From Haloarcula litorea (lineage in GTDB: Archaea; Halobacteriota; Halobacteria; Halobacteriales; Haloarculaceae), in the NCBI RefSeq assembly GCF_029338195.1, contig NZ_CP119781.1:124001-188000 (forward strand): a stretch of DNA of 64,000 nt, in the 5' to 3' direction. The notes under the pieces were generated by a model. The model made no database searches. It was not told where the DNA came from and worked only from the letters and a program-made list of their open reading frames with translations. Positions 1-7,397 of this stretch are shown here, in pieces. Position 1 is the first letter of the stretch; each line of letters opens with the position of its first letter. A program made the position numbers and the translations under genes.

Positions 1-701
1 ATACGTGGCAAACGGATCCATCGGGAGATCGAACGACTGCCGAGTTCAGCAGCTTCGAGGAAGTCGTTGAGTTCATTCGCCATCCCGCACGGAACGACCC
101 GCTCGGTCGAAGCGAATTCGCACTCGCTGACCCAGAAGTCTTGGAGCAACCGGATCCACGCCCCGACGCTGTCTACTACGCACTCGATCACTGGGAGCGA
201 CCGTGGGTCCTCCTCGTCGATATCGACGCCAAGGAGATCGCTCGAAAACGAGCCGCGGATGCCGTCTCGGACGACGTCGATGATCGAGATGACGAGGCGC
301 TTCTTGACGCCGCCGGCATCCTCGACGCCGAGCCAATCGGGTATCCGTACGCCTTCGAAGACGTCGACCAAGCCATCGAGTACGGGTTCGAGGTGCGAGA
401 CATCTTTGAGGACGATTTCGACGCCGAGGAGACGATGGTCGTGTACAGCGGGCAGGGTGTCCACGTCTACCTCCTCGATACGGACACGGCGCACCGGTAC
501 GACGAGCAGAGCCGTGAGGTGTTGAACGACCTCCTCCTCGAGACGTACGACATCCCGATCGACCCCGTCGTGACGGCCGACCGCCGGCGCGTCGCCCGCC
601 TGCCCTACTCGCTGCACGCCGACGTCTGTAGCATCGTCCAGCCCATCGAGAGCCCGGCGTTCGACGTGCGGTCGGCCACACCCGAGGTGATCGACGAATG
701 A
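1..701 (+). CDS. DNA primase small-subunit-like protein, 5' end cut by window edge
   Basis: The reading frame is open from base 3 with no start codon before an internal TTG at 141, so the gene begins left of the window. The visible part holds a stretch reading VVYSGQGVHVYLLD and later RLPYSLHADV, which resemble the conserved core and the SLHxxV-type motif of archaeal/eukaryotic primase small subunits (PriS fold). It would synthesise RNA or DNA primers on a replicon-encoded replication machine. Its stop overlaps the next start by 4 nt (ATGA), so the two genes are translationally coupled. The catalytic Asp pair of PriS lies outside or is not obvious here, so activity cannot be judged. It could also be a primase-polymerase relative. 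Confidence 0.72.
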   Translation, partial: TWQTDPSGDRTTAEFSSFEEVVEFIRHPARNDPLGRSEFALADPEVLEQPDPRPDAVYYALDHWERPWVLLVDIDAKEIARKRAADAVSDDVDDRDDEALLDAAGILDAEPIGYPYAFEDVDQAIEYGFEVRDIFEDDFDAEETMVVYSGQGVHVYLLDTDTAHRYDEQSREVLNDLLLETYDIPIDPVVTADRRRVARLPYSLHADVCSIVQPIESPAFDVRSATPEVIDE

Positions 702-2221
702 GCCCCAGTACGCCCACTGACGACGAGGACGCAGCGTATCGGGTCGCAGCACTCCCGTTGGAGTACGGCAACACCCGCATCAATCAGCTGTTTACGCGTG
801 GCTACAACCGATACGTCGTCGAGGGTGAGGATCAGCCCGAGGACCTCGTGAACGATCTCGAGCGGTTCGGTACGGCGGCGTTCAAAGAGCAGGTTCGTGC
901 CGACGCCGCGAAGGAGCCGTTCGTCGACGAGCCCGGGACGCTCGCCGTGCTTGCAACGCTGAGTGCGATCTGTGTAAAGGAGCACCCGAAGTTCGAGCAC
1001 GCGTCGCCACGGAACATCCAGGTGCTCTACGACATCCGGGAGCTGTACGTCAACAACCTCGCCTCCCTCATCCGTGCTCGCGGTGATGGGGCGCTCCAGC
1101 AGGACATCGCCGACGTGCTGTACAGCAAGGAACCCGGCGAGGATGGGCCGCATCCCGGCCGGGTCTGTACGGGCATCACAGAGATGCCGGAGTTCGGGGA
1201 AGGCCTCTACCTCGAAATCCCGATGGCCGCAGCGTCACGCAAATGTCTCGTTCGGGAGGACCAGGGGTCGACGGGGAGTGACGATGGCGGGGAGATACTG
1301 ACGCGAGTGAAAGACAACAAGCTGTACGTCCCGGTCGGTGATTTCGACAGCAAGTATCGGGACTACGCCGAGCGGGCGTTCAAGAAGCTCCTGCGGGTGC
1401 AAGAAGACGGGCTCTCCGACGACCAGCTGACGTGGTTGACCACGAACCAGTCGGCGATCACGGAACGGATCGACCGCTTTCTCGAAACCGGTCATCACGA
1501 GCGTATCTGGCGGAACTGGGACCGTGGGGAACGAACGATCCGAGTGCTTCGTCGGGCGCTGAGTGACGCCCCTGACGACGTCGCCCAGAAAGGAGAGTTC
1601 CATTCGGCGAAAGAGCTCTATCGAGCGGTGGAAGCGTACGAGACCGAGGACGACTGGGAATCATCCGTGACGGATTGGATATCGAGTCCGAGCAGTCTCG
1701 CGAAGACGCTAGCCGACCACGAGTCCCACTCGGCCGTCACCATCGACCGCGATGGGCGCGTCAATACGTACCGAATCGGGCGAGCCGGGACTGGTGCCGA
1801 ACAGATCGAGGTGCGGGAGATTGAGGATCTCTTCGAACTCCCCTGTATGGCGAATATGGAGGAGCGGTTACACGAGAAGAAGCCCGTACGGAAGGACCTC
1901 TACAACTTTGCGCGGATGGTGATGTGGCTCCCCCAGTATCAGGACAGCAGCCTCGGCGAGATCGTCGCAGACCTCAAGGATGTCTTCTCTCGGTGGCCGT
2001 GGTACGACGAACAGGAGACCGAGTACCAGGTTCGATACGAGTTCTCGAACACGATCGACGGCGACACGCCGTTGCCGATGAACTGCGATAACGACGATCT
2101 GCAGCGCTACTGCATCGGCCAGGACCAGTGTCCCTACTCCATTTGGGGCAGCCTCCCGTTCCCGGACGAGATGTACGATCAGGTTGAGGAGGAATCCGCT
2201 GGGCCTACTGAGCAATTCTAA
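698..2221 (+). CDS. primase-associated protein (possible large-subunit analogue)
   Basis: A 507-residue protein coupled by a 4-nt overlap to the primase-like gene. The start ATG at 698 is the only one that fits the overlap. No well-known enzymatic motif is visible. The C-terminal segment (about residues 450-495) carries three cysteines, in MNCDNDDLQRYC and IGQDQCPYSIWG. This recalls the Cys-rich C-terminal region of archaeal primase large subunits, but the spacing is not canonical. The pairing with a primase small-subunit-like gene suggests the two act as a heterodimer in plasmid replication. This is inferred from context; an iron-sulfur or zinc site is possible but not shown. Confidence 0.6.
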   Translation: MSPSTPTDDEDAAYRVAALPLEYGNTRINQLFTRGYNRYVVEGEDQPEDLVNDLERFGTAAFKEQVRADAAKEPFVDEPGTLAVLATLSAICVKEHPKFEHASPRNIQVLYDIRELYVNNLASLIRARGDGALQQDIADVLYSKEPGEDGPHPGRVCTGITEMPEFGEGLYLEIPMAAASRKCLVREDQGSTGSDDGGEILTRVKDNKLYVPVGDFDSKYRDYAERAFKKLLRVQEDGLSDDQLTWLTTNQSAITERIDRFLETGHHERIWRNWDRGERTIRVLRRALSDAPDDVAQKGEFHSAKELYRAVEAYETEDDWESSVTDWISSPSSLAKTLADHESHSAVTIDRDGRVNTYRIGRAGTGAEQIEVREIEDLFELPCMANMEERLHEKKPVRKDLYNFARMVMWLPQYQDSSLGEIVADLKDVFSRWPWYDEQETEYQVRYEFSNTIDGDTPLPMNCDNDDLQRYCIGQDQCPYSIWGSLPFPDEMYDQVEEESAGPTEQF

Positions 2222-2287
2222 TTCATAGGCTTCCCTCGGGACTCTGATAACTGTGGTACAGCCTATTGCCAGACCCTTCTGGTTCCC

Positions 2288-2498
2288 CGTCGAGCAATTT
2301 CAGTGGCTAACACGACCATAATCGAGTGAATCGGGGTATTTCAGGATTCGAGGCACTGAGTTGAGGAACTTCGAGCGATCCAGAGTGGGTAGAGCAGCGA
2401 CCCAAAGAAATCCAGATGTGCGCGATATTACCGTCGTCACCCAGTCGTCGAGCAATTTTAGAACTGGCAGAATTAATCCCGAACTCGTCGAGGTATTT
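2288..2498 (+). repeat. three direct repeats CGTCGAGCAATTT-like
   Basis: CGTCGAGCAATTT occurs exactly at 2288-2300 and 2446-2458, and a variant CGTCGAGGTATTT at 2486-2498. The last two copies start 40 nt apart. They lie only in this intergenic stretch, and the function is unknown. Confidence 0.55.
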
Positions 2499-2504
2499 TC
2501 TACC

Positions 2505-2545
2505 GCCTCAAATCAGCCCGACGGAGTTCTTCTGCGATTTGAGGC
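2505..2545. repeat. inverted repeat, 10-bp arms
   Basis: GCCTCAAATC at 2505-2514 pairs perfectly with GATTTGAGGC at 2536-2545 across a 21-nt spacer. It could be a protein-binding site or a hairpin. Confidence 0.6.
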
Positions 2546-2558
2546 CGTCATAGCGTCT

Positions 2559-2600
2559 TGCATATCGCGGATTTCGTCCAAAGAAAGAGGCGATATGCAG
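2559..2600. repeat. inverted repeat, 10-bp arms
   Basis: TGCATATCGC at 2559-2568 pairs perfectly with GCGATATGCA at 2591-2600 across a 22-nt spacer. It has the same geometry as the inverted repeat 54 nt upstream, although the arm sequence differs. Confidence 0.6.
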
Positions 2601-2710
2601 TGTGCGAAGGCCGCCGGCTCTCTCAGGCCGAGGGACCGTCATCCAGAGTTTGGATTCAGAAATGTATCAGATTTAACGCATAGTTTCAGCGGGTGTGTTC
2701 AGGTGGAGTC

Positions 2711-2740
2711 TGTTGCCCCCGCGAGGGGGTGGCGGGGCGC
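2711..2740 (+). promoter_or_regulatory. covarying leader hairpin, copy 1
   Basis: GCCCC (2715-2719) pairs with GGGGC (2734-2738) around a loop containing GAGGGGGTGG. The start codon of the next gene follows 24 nt later. The T-run seen in other copies is only TGTTG here. It is a member of the leader family described in the findings. Confidence 0.6.
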
Positions 2741-2761
2741 ATCAGGTGCCCCCGATAGACG

Positions 2762-3202
2762 ATGGCTTCGGAACGACGCAGCAAGACACGAGCAGCGCAT
2801 CAAGCGGCAAGTACCCCAGACGACCAGGCACCGTGGGCGGACCTCGAGATGACGGTTCCGACCGACCGGGGTCACGCGTCAGTCGTCGCCCTCGTGGAGT
2901 GTACTCTCGTCGAACTCACGCACGAAGCCGTGGGCGCCGTCTTCGTCTCCCGGCAGGTCGGACGGTCGTCGCGGACGCAGTACGTCGCCGGCGACGACAT
3001 CGGCGAGCAGTTTCAGAAGCGGCACTTCGACGACCGGCTGGGCCGGCACGAGACCACCGTCCCTCGCCGAACCGTTCGCGACGAGCTCATCACTCAGCTC
3101 ACGCGGTCGGCATCAACGACGGCGGAGCGGTCAGGTGAAGAAGCAGCCAGCGAGCCAGATACCTTCGTCGTGAAGCCAGTTCGAGAACTCCGAACGCCGT
3201 AG
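2762..3202 (+). CDS. conserved-looking haloarchaeal protein, function unknown
   Basis: A 146-residue acidic protein with no recognised motif, membrane segment or cysteine pair. The middle part (residues about 28-110) alternates hydrophobic strand-like segments (VVALVECTLVEL, AVGAVFVSRQ) with charged loops, suggesting a small globular alpha/beta fold. The last 30 residues look disordered. It begins 24 nt behind a leader hairpin and ends 10 nt before an inverted-repeat element, so it is probably a single-gene transcription unit. Start ATG 2762 is chosen because it is the first in frame and lies at the usual distance from the hairpin. Confidence 0.6.
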   Translation: MASERRSKTRAAHQAASTPDDQAPWADLEMTVPTDRGHASVVALVECTLVELTHEAVGAVFVSRQVGRSSRTQYVAGDDIGEQFQKRHFDDRLGRHETTVPRRTVRDELITQLTRSASTTAERSGEEAASEPDTFVVKPVRELRTP

Positions 3203-3211
3203 CGGCTAGAT

Positions 3212-3253
3212 TTAACCAACATTCCGAACCGATACCGACACACTGTTGGTTAA
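3212..3253. repeat. TTAACCAACA inverted repeat, copy 1
   Basis: TTAACCAACA at 3212-3221 and TGTTGGTTAA at 3244-3253 are separated by 22 nt. It is one of seven copies in the window and is located between a stop codon and the nuclease-like gene. Confidence 0.8.
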
Positions 3254-3384
3254 CGTTGAAGGTGGGTCCACTCCCTCGCCCCCACCCACCGCCCTATACC
3301 CCGAGTGAGTGTATCCTGGCGGCCGGTCCGCTCGAACGGCAGTCCCGACGGGTTTTATCGGGCCGCTGTTCGTCGAGAGCGAGT

Positions 3385-3930
3385 ATGGTCGTCGTCGAGG
3401 AGGTCACCAAACTGAGCGAGCGCCGCACCCAAACCTCGTCCGAGGCGTTTCCGGATGAGTCGCTGGCGTCGATTCAGACGGCCGTCGAAGCCGTTCCGAC
3501 AAGCGTTTTCGACGGCTCGACGAAACACACGGAGGTCGGCGGGTTCGATGCTACAATCGCCGATGAGCTCTCGCAGTACGAGTACGAGGGGGACGCCGCC
3601 GGCGGCTACAACCCGAACTGCAAACTCTGGTCGCATCAGGGGTTTAACTACAGCGTCGACCTCTACGACGCCGACGCTCGCATCGCCATCGAGGTTGAGA
3701 AAAGCGAGCGGAAGAACGTCAGCGACGACCTCCTCAAGTTCCAGAAAGGGTACCGCACCCAGAAGGATGGCCGGCCGAAAATCGAGTTCGGCTGTCTGGT
3801 GGTGCCGGTGAACTACCTTGGCCGGCATAACCTCTACCAGCACAGTCTGACGAAGCTCGACTTCATGAAGGGCGTCTTGTTCATCGACGATGTCGCCGTC
3901 ATCGGCTATCGCGACCCCCGACCGGACTGA
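3385..3930 (+). CDS. PD-(D/E)XK-type nuclease-like protein (BglII/BstYI-like restriction endonuclease fold)
   Basis: A 181-residue protein. The segment VDLYDADARIAIEVEKSERK (about residues 94-113) has the D-x(n)-E-x-E-K arrangement of the PD-(D/E)XK nuclease core, with a hydrophobic strand leading into the E-x-E-K. It is followed by a helix (DDLLKFQKG) and a second strand (EFGCLVVPVNYL), as in type II restriction endonucleases such as BglII/BstYI. No methyltransferase partner lies beside it, so a stand-alone nuclease role in defence or replicon competition is more likely than classical restriction-modification. The ATG at 3385 is preferred to an upstream in-frame GTG because the upstream 43 codons are proline/arginine-rich and poorly protein-like. 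A TTTTAT box lies about 30 nt upstream. Confidence 0.65.
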   Translation: MVVVEEVTKLSERRTQTSSEAFPDESLASIQTAVEAVPTSVFDGSTKHTEVGGFDATIADELSQYEYEGDAAGGYNPNCKLWSHQGFNYSVDLYDADARIAIEVEKSERKNVSDDLLKFQKGYRTQKDGRPKIEFGCLVVPVNYLGRHNLYQHSLTKLDFMKGVLFIDDVAVIGYRDPRPD

Positions 3931-3946
3931 CGCTTCTCGCGCAGAC

Positions 3947-3976
3947 TATTTATCGGCGCCGGGAGGCGTGCAGCGC
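3947..3976 (+). promoter_or_regulatory. covarying leader hairpin, copy 2
   Basis: A T-rich box, TATTTAT, is followed by a GC stem (GCGC near 3956 with GCGC near 3973) and a GGGAGGCGTGC loop. The start codon of the next gene is 28 nt downstream. This copy is one of the weaker matches to the family. Confidence 0.5.
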
Positions 3977-4003
3977 GCGACAGTGTGCGCGCCGTGACTC
4001 ACC

Positions 4004-4294
4004 ATGCCTGGTCCCGATCCTCACGACGACACGAGTCGTGACTACGAACAGTTCGAAAAAGCACAGCTCGCCCAGGACCGCGACGCCGCCGGCGTCGACA
4101 CGGCGGACATCGACGACGCGACGGCCCAACGGCTGGTCAACGACCTCGTCGACGCGGAGGTCGTCACTCCGGTTCCCGAGGACCACGTTCTGGTTCACGA
4201 GCCGAGCGGCGCCGCATTCGACTCTTCGACGCAGCTGGCCGTCTTCCACCGTGGCTGGACGGCCGGCCGCGACGCCGACGCGGAGGGAGAGTGA
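4004..4294 (+). CDS. small acidic protein, unknown function
   Basis: A 96-residue, very acidic protein without cysteines or membrane segments. The N-terminal 30 residues are charged and probably unstructured. The remainder contains two predicted helices (TAQRLVNDLVDAEVV) and a short strand segment (HVLVHEP). It stands 28 nt behind a leader hairpin, and its TGA overlaps the ATG of the next gene (TGATG), so the two are co-translated. The partner is a zinc-finger protein, which suggests a small complex. There is no family recognition, and the function is not assigned. Confidence 0.6.
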   Translation: MPGPDPHDDTSRDYEQFEKAQLAQDRDAAGVDTADIDDATAQRLVNDLVDAEVVTPVPEDHVLVHEPSGAAFDSSTQLAVFHRGWTAGRDADAEGE

Positions 4295-4620
4295 TGCAGC
4301 AAACGCTCGTCGGCTGTGCGTTCTGCGACGCTCCGCCCGGTACCGAGACTGGCGAAGCCCACACCTGGGGACAGGACGAACGGGTCACCCACCCGATCTG
4401 CGTCGACTGTGCGATTCAGACGGAGCCGAATCCCGAGGAGCGCGATCACGTCGCCTGTGACGGCTGTGGCCTGGTCGTCGACACGCTTGCGGCGCTCACC
4501 CGGTTCCGGGTGGAACTCGGGCACCTCGAAGGACCGTTGCAGCTGTGCGCCCGCTGTAGTCCGGGCGGGCTCGCGACGTACTGGACGCGCGACCTGGAGG
4601 AGCATATGGTTGAGCAGTAG
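4294..4620 (+). CDS. multi-zinc-finger small protein
   Basis: A 108-residue protein with four cysteine pairs: CAFC near the N-terminus, CVDC around residue 37, CDGC around 55 and CARC around 87. This is enough for two zinc-ribbon-like sites. Such small treble-clef/ribbon proteins are common on haloarchaeal plasmids and probably bind nucleic acid or a protein partner; the actual role is unknown. The ATG at 4294 overlaps the upstream stop as TGATG, and a GTG immediately before it (4291) is an equally legal start. There is no hairpin leader of its own, consistent with being second in an operon. Confidence 0.65.
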   Translation: MQQTLVGCAFCDAPPGTETGEAHTWGQDERVTHPICVDCAIQTEPNPEERDHVACDGCGLVVDTLAALTRFRVELGHLEGPLQLCARCSPGGLATYWTRDLEEHMVEQ

Positions 4621-4704
4621 TTAGCTTCTCACCCGATAGCCCCGCGCACCATCACGTTGAAATACGCCGATACACCTAATACACTCACCGACAAAGAAAT
4701 ACAT

Positions 4705-5070
4705 ATGCCCATCGACATCGAGACCTTCGAAGCCTCCCCCGAGGATCACCTCCAGCGCTCCGGGGAGACGAACGCGGACCGCGTGATGCGCTTCCTCGCT
4801 GCGCACCCTGACCAGGCGTTCACGCAGAGCGAGATTCGCGACGCAACTGACGTCAAAGCAGGGAGCATCAGTGTCGTCCTCTCCCGCCTCGAAGACCGAG
4901 GGCTCGTCCGGCACAAGGGCAATTACTGGGCGCTCGGTGAGGTCGATGATGTCGCCGCGTACGCCAGCATGCTCGAGAGTACGCGAGCGGCCAACGACCG
5001 TTTCGGTGAAGAGGACATAGACGAATGGTTGGAGCACGCTGTCGACGACGAGGACGAGGCGACTGAATGA
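4705..5070 (+). CDS. winged-helix antitoxin/regulator paired with MazF-like toxin
   Basis: A 121-residue protein. Residues about 25-85 form a MarR/IclR-like winged helix: AHPDQAFTQSEIRDATDVKAGSISVVLSRLEDRGLVRHKGNYW is a typical HTH-plus-wing pattern. The tail is acidic and would neutralise a nucleic-acid-binding toxin. It overlaps the downstream MazF/PemK-like gene by 4 nt (ATGA), the usual architecture of type II toxin-antitoxin pairs. A typical MazE partner is an AbrB-fold protein, so a winged-helix partner is unusual. The ATG at 4705 (MPIDIETFE) is chosen over a GC-poor upstream extension. It is likely autoregulatory, as antitoxins usually are. Confidence 0.75.
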   Translation: MPIDIETFEASPEDHLQRSGETNADRVMRFLAAHPDQAFTQSEIRDATDVKAGSISVVLSRLEDRGLVRHKGNYWALGEVDDVAAYASMLESTRAANDRFGEEDIDEWLEHAVDDEDEATE

Positions 5071-5408
5071 GCTATCAGCGTGGGGATGTCGTCTGGGGAC
5101 CTGACCCGTTCAAGTCGGGAGAGAACCCTCGTCCGTGGCTGATTCTCAACAACGACACGCATCCATTCGGTGACGAGGAGTATATGACGGTCACACTCAC
5201 GACGACACCCCACGACGAGGGGATTCCCCTCGACGACACCGACTGGGTCGAGGGCGGGATGCCTCGGCAGAGTTACGCCTCGCCGTGGGCCATCGCGTCG
5301 CCGAAGCACGCCGCGATTGTTCGACGCCAGGGCCGCCTCGAGGAGTCGTTCGTCCAGACCGTCGTCGACGCACTCGAAGCGTATCTCGAATCACCGACCG
5401 AGGACTGA
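5067..5408 (+). CDS. MazF/PemK-like toxin
   Basis: A 113-residue protein beginning MSYQRGDVVWGPDPF, then RPWLILNN. This is the G-D-[IV]-V...P...RP-x-[LIV] signature of the CcdB/PemK/MazF barrel. In that family the toxin is a ribosome-independent, sequence-specific mRNA endoribonuclease. The loop containing the first Gly-Asp and the later acidic residues match the family, but the catalytic Arg/Thr pair cannot be pinned down by eye. It is translated together with the upstream winged-helix protein through ATGA. As part of a replicon backbone it would act in plasmid maintenance or phage response. Confidence 0.78.
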   Translation: MSYQRGDVVWGPDPFKSGENPRPWLILNNDTHPFGDEEYMTVTLTTTPHDEGIPLDDTDWVEGGMPRQSYASPWAIASPKHAAIVRRQGRLEESFVQTVVDALEAYLESPTED

Positions 5409-5422
5409 CCGATCACACGACC

Positions 5423-5728
5423 GTGTACGACGTCCAAGAACGAACTGGCAATTCCGCGCATCCATCTGTCGACAGGGTTTGTGAGCGGCTGCTCGACCGT
5501 GCGGCTACTCCGCGAACGGATCACCCGGATGCACATCTCGATGAAACGATGGCCACGGTTGTCGATCGATACGGGGACGCAGTCGTCCAGGCGGTCATCC
5601 GTCGGATCCTCGTCGACGGCGTCCCGTTTCGGACGGCTGCTGCAGATCACGATGTGGCGGCACTGGATGGTGTTCGGATCGGAACTGTCGCAACACAGGT
5701 TCTCCGTGAACTGAACACGGACTCGTAG
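5423..5728 (+). CDS. hypothetical protein, possibly helical
   Basis: About 101 residues from a GTG at 5423 (VYDVQERTGN), or 59 residues from the internal ATG at 5550. The C-terminal half (DRYGDAVVQAVIRRILVDGVPFRTAAADHDVAALDGVRIGTVATQVLREL) looks like a compact helical domain. There is no known motif. It lies 14 nt behind the MazF-like gene and might be a third member of the toxin-antitoxin operon. A structured non-coding stretch follows. Confidence 0.45.
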   Translation: MYDVQERTGNSAHPSVDRVCERLLDRAATPRTDHPDAHLDETMATVVDRYGDAVVQAVIRRILVDGVPFRTAAADHDVAALDGVRIGTVATQVLRELNTDS

Positions 5729-6138
5729 GCGTCTTTGAAAGCCCTCGGCCGCTCGACGTCCCGCGACCGCCGCTGCGCGCCTCGTGCCTGCGGTGCTTGC
5801 GGGGTCGGGGGACGATCGAGACGGCCTCGCCCTTTCTGAGTCCGCCAGGACTGTAGATGGCCCACCGAGCGACCTAGCCGGCTGGACAGGTGCGTACGTG
5901 ACGGCCCGCCCCGCTCGCCGCTGCCGCCCTCCGCGTCGCTCGCGACCGACCATTCCGGGCGTGCGGGCGCTCTCCGCACCGCCCGCGCCCGTTCCGGGCT
6001 ATAATGAATCTGGTCTCGACGCCAGCGGGTAAGCGCGAGGGGTTGCGCGGCGTGGCTGCTCACCCCCCACGCTTACTCCGCTGGCCGCTCGCTCCGGGCG
6101 GGTCGGCGCGCGGTGCTGGTTGGGGTCACCTCATGCAG

Positions 6139-6194
6139 GCGCGCTCTCGCTCGCGCCCGGTAGGGCGCTCGCGAAGGCGCGAGCGAGAGCGCGC
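6139..6194 (+). repeat. 19-bp perfect inverted repeat (hairpin)
   Basis: GCGCGCTCTCGCTCGCGCC at 6139-6157 is the exact reverse complement of 6176-6194, with an 18-nt loop. It is the strongest hairpin seen in the window and lies 99 nt before the start of the OB-fold gene. Confidence 0.8.
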
Positions 6195-6226
6195 AGATGG
6201 TTCTGTCGGTCGTTGTCGTCGGAAAA

Positions 6227-6291
6227 CCGCGATGTAGTAGCATCGCGGTGTCGGCGCGTGAGCGCCTTCAGTGGTACCTTGGTGTGATACC
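6227..6291 (+). promoter_or_regulatory. tandem small hairpins in the leader of the OB-fold gene
   Basis: Three consecutive hairpins follow the 19-bp stem. They are CCGCGATG/CATCGCGG (6227-6234 with 6241-6248), GGCGC/GCGCC (6253-6257 with 6262-6266) and GGTA/TACC (6273-6276 with 6288-6291), the last ending one base before the ATG at 6293. The final stem would hide the start region and suggests translational or termination control of an abundant single-strand-binding protein. Confidence 0.55.
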
Positions 6292-6292
6292 A

Positions 6293-7159
6293 ATGTCTAG
6301 TAACAACGCAAGCGGAAAGGTCGTTTCGGTCGATGAACAGGCATTCGAGAAAGCGGGCGGTCAGACGATCGATGAAGACGGCTTCCCGGTCGTCGACGAG
6401 ACGCCGGAGTTCGAGGCGGCGGTCGAGCAGGAGACGCAGGCGAAGGTGGATGCGAACCACCCGGACGGGATCGCGGACACGAGCGAAGACCGGATTCACG
6501 GCGTCACCCTCGAACAGGAAGAGCGCATTCGGGCGCGGGAAGCCGAACTGGAGCGCATCAGTGCCCAGGCCGAGCTGGGAACGCAGGAGGGCCGGGAACA
6601 GCGCACGCGAGAAGTCGTCAGCGAGCTGTGTGGCCGTGACGAACCGGCGCCGGCGGAGCGCACGGATCCCCGTGAGAAGCTGACGCAAGACGTACTCGCG
6701 AAGGTGAACAAGCAGGCGATGCGGATCAGCGACGAAGTGAAAGGCGGCTGGTCGAGAGCGGTCGTCGCGAAGCAGCTGGCCGAGAAGGTGGCACGCGGTC
6801 GGGACGTCACGAAGGCGGTGCTGGAGACCCTCGAGGAACTGAAGGCAGCGCCGGGGGCGATCGTGCCCATCGCGGACGTGCCGGACGTCCCGGTCGGTGA
6901 AGTGACGGTCGAAGGAACAATCGAGACCCTCTGGGAGCCTTCCTCCTCAAGCATCCAGCAAGTCGGGCTGATAGCGGATGATAGCGGGAAAATCAAGTTC
7001 ACCTGCTGGGAGAAATCCGGGCAGACAGTGGTGCGTGAAGGTCAAAAGGTGCGGTTCCGGGCAGCAGCCAAGAACTGGTACGAAGGTCGGTGTTCAATCG
7101 CGCTGACCGGGTGGTCCCGGATTGAGTTCCCGGAGCGCGGTCGGTGGTGGGAAGAATAG
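6293..7159 (+). CDS. OB-fold single-stranded DNA-binding protein (RPA-like)
   Basis: A 288-residue protein. Residues about 1-95 are acidic and charged; 95-185 are helical. Residues about 200-285 form an OB fold, with strands in the pattern VGEVTVEGTIETLWEPSSSSIQQVGLIADDSGKIKFTCW and VVREGQKVRFRAAAKNWYEGRCSIAL. This is typical of haloarchaeal RPA/SSB relatives annotated simply as DNA-binding proteins. It would coat single-stranded DNA during replication or repair of the replicon. The ATG at 6293 is preferred to an upstream GTG frame because the upstream codons cover the hairpin leader. No zinc finger is visible, unlike chromosomal RPA1/RPA3. Confidence 0.75.
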   Translation: MSSNNASGKVVSVDEQAFEKAGGQTIDEDGFPVVDETPEFEAAVEQETQAKVDANHPDGIADTSEDRIHGVTLEQEERIRAREAELERISAQAELGTQEGREQRTREVVSELCGRDEPAPAERTDPREKLTQDVLAKVNKQAMRISDEVKGGWSRAVVAKQLAEKVARGRDVTKAVLETLEELKAAPGAIVPIADVPDVPVGEVTVEGTIETLWEPSSSSIQQVGLIADDSGKIKFTCWEKSGQTVVREGQKVRFRAAAKNWYEGRCSIALTGWSRIEFPERGRWWEE

Positions 7160-7176
7160 CCAGTCGGGGCGATCCT

Positions 7177-7190
7177 CTTTTTTTGCTGTG
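7177..7190 (+). terminator. T-run terminator
   Basis: CCTCTTTTTTTGC 18-30 nt after the OB-fold stop gives a run of seven T, the usual archaeal intrinsic termination signal. Confidence 0.55.
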
Positions 7191-7397
7191 TGCCGGACCG
7201 GCCCAGACCCCGCCGCCCCACCCTCCGCTCCGTGCTCGCTTCGCTGCGCGCGCAGCCACGACCGGTCATTGAACGAAAACGAAGTGATGTAGTCTACCTT
7301 TTTAGTGCGAATATCGAAAAAGGGACTTTGAAGCCGGTACCGTATTCTAACCCAAATTAATTACTCCGGAGGACCTCCGAGGCGATTACACCAAGGT

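Larger units (their letters stand above)
2222..2761. other. non-coding region with direct and inverted repeats
   Basis: No convincing gene is present; a Met-initiated frame across 2361-2852 has unlike-haloarchaeal composition and overlaps the next gene. The region is AT-richer than its neighbours and holds three direct repeats and two 10-bp inverted repeats (listed separately). A leader hairpin closes the stretch. Its position behind primase genes makes an origin-, partition- or promoter-type cis element plausible. Confidence 0.5.
5729..6292 (+). other. GC-rich non-coding stretch ending in a multi-hairpin leader
   Basis: About 560 nt without a believable gene; the open frames are arginine/proline-rich shadow frames of GC-rich DNA. 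It has many C/G runs and ends in a chain of strong hairpins immediately before the OB-fold protein gene (listed separately). It could encode a long 5' leader or a small RNA. Confidence 0.5.

Noticed and set aside
2361-2852. Possible gene before the orphan at 2762
   Set aside because: Composition is not acidic or haloarchaeal, it overlaps the better-supported next gene and covers the repeats.
3350-3384. Possible sixteenth leader hairpin before the nuclease-like gene
   Set aside because: A T-run (TTTTAT) is present but no stem with the conserved loop could be drawn.
7365-7380. CGGAGG-A-CCTCCG palindrome as a terminal repeat of the SMC cassette
   Set aside because: No matching sequence is found at the right border near 11.84-12.0 kb; it is more likely a local hairpin or ribosome-binding feature.
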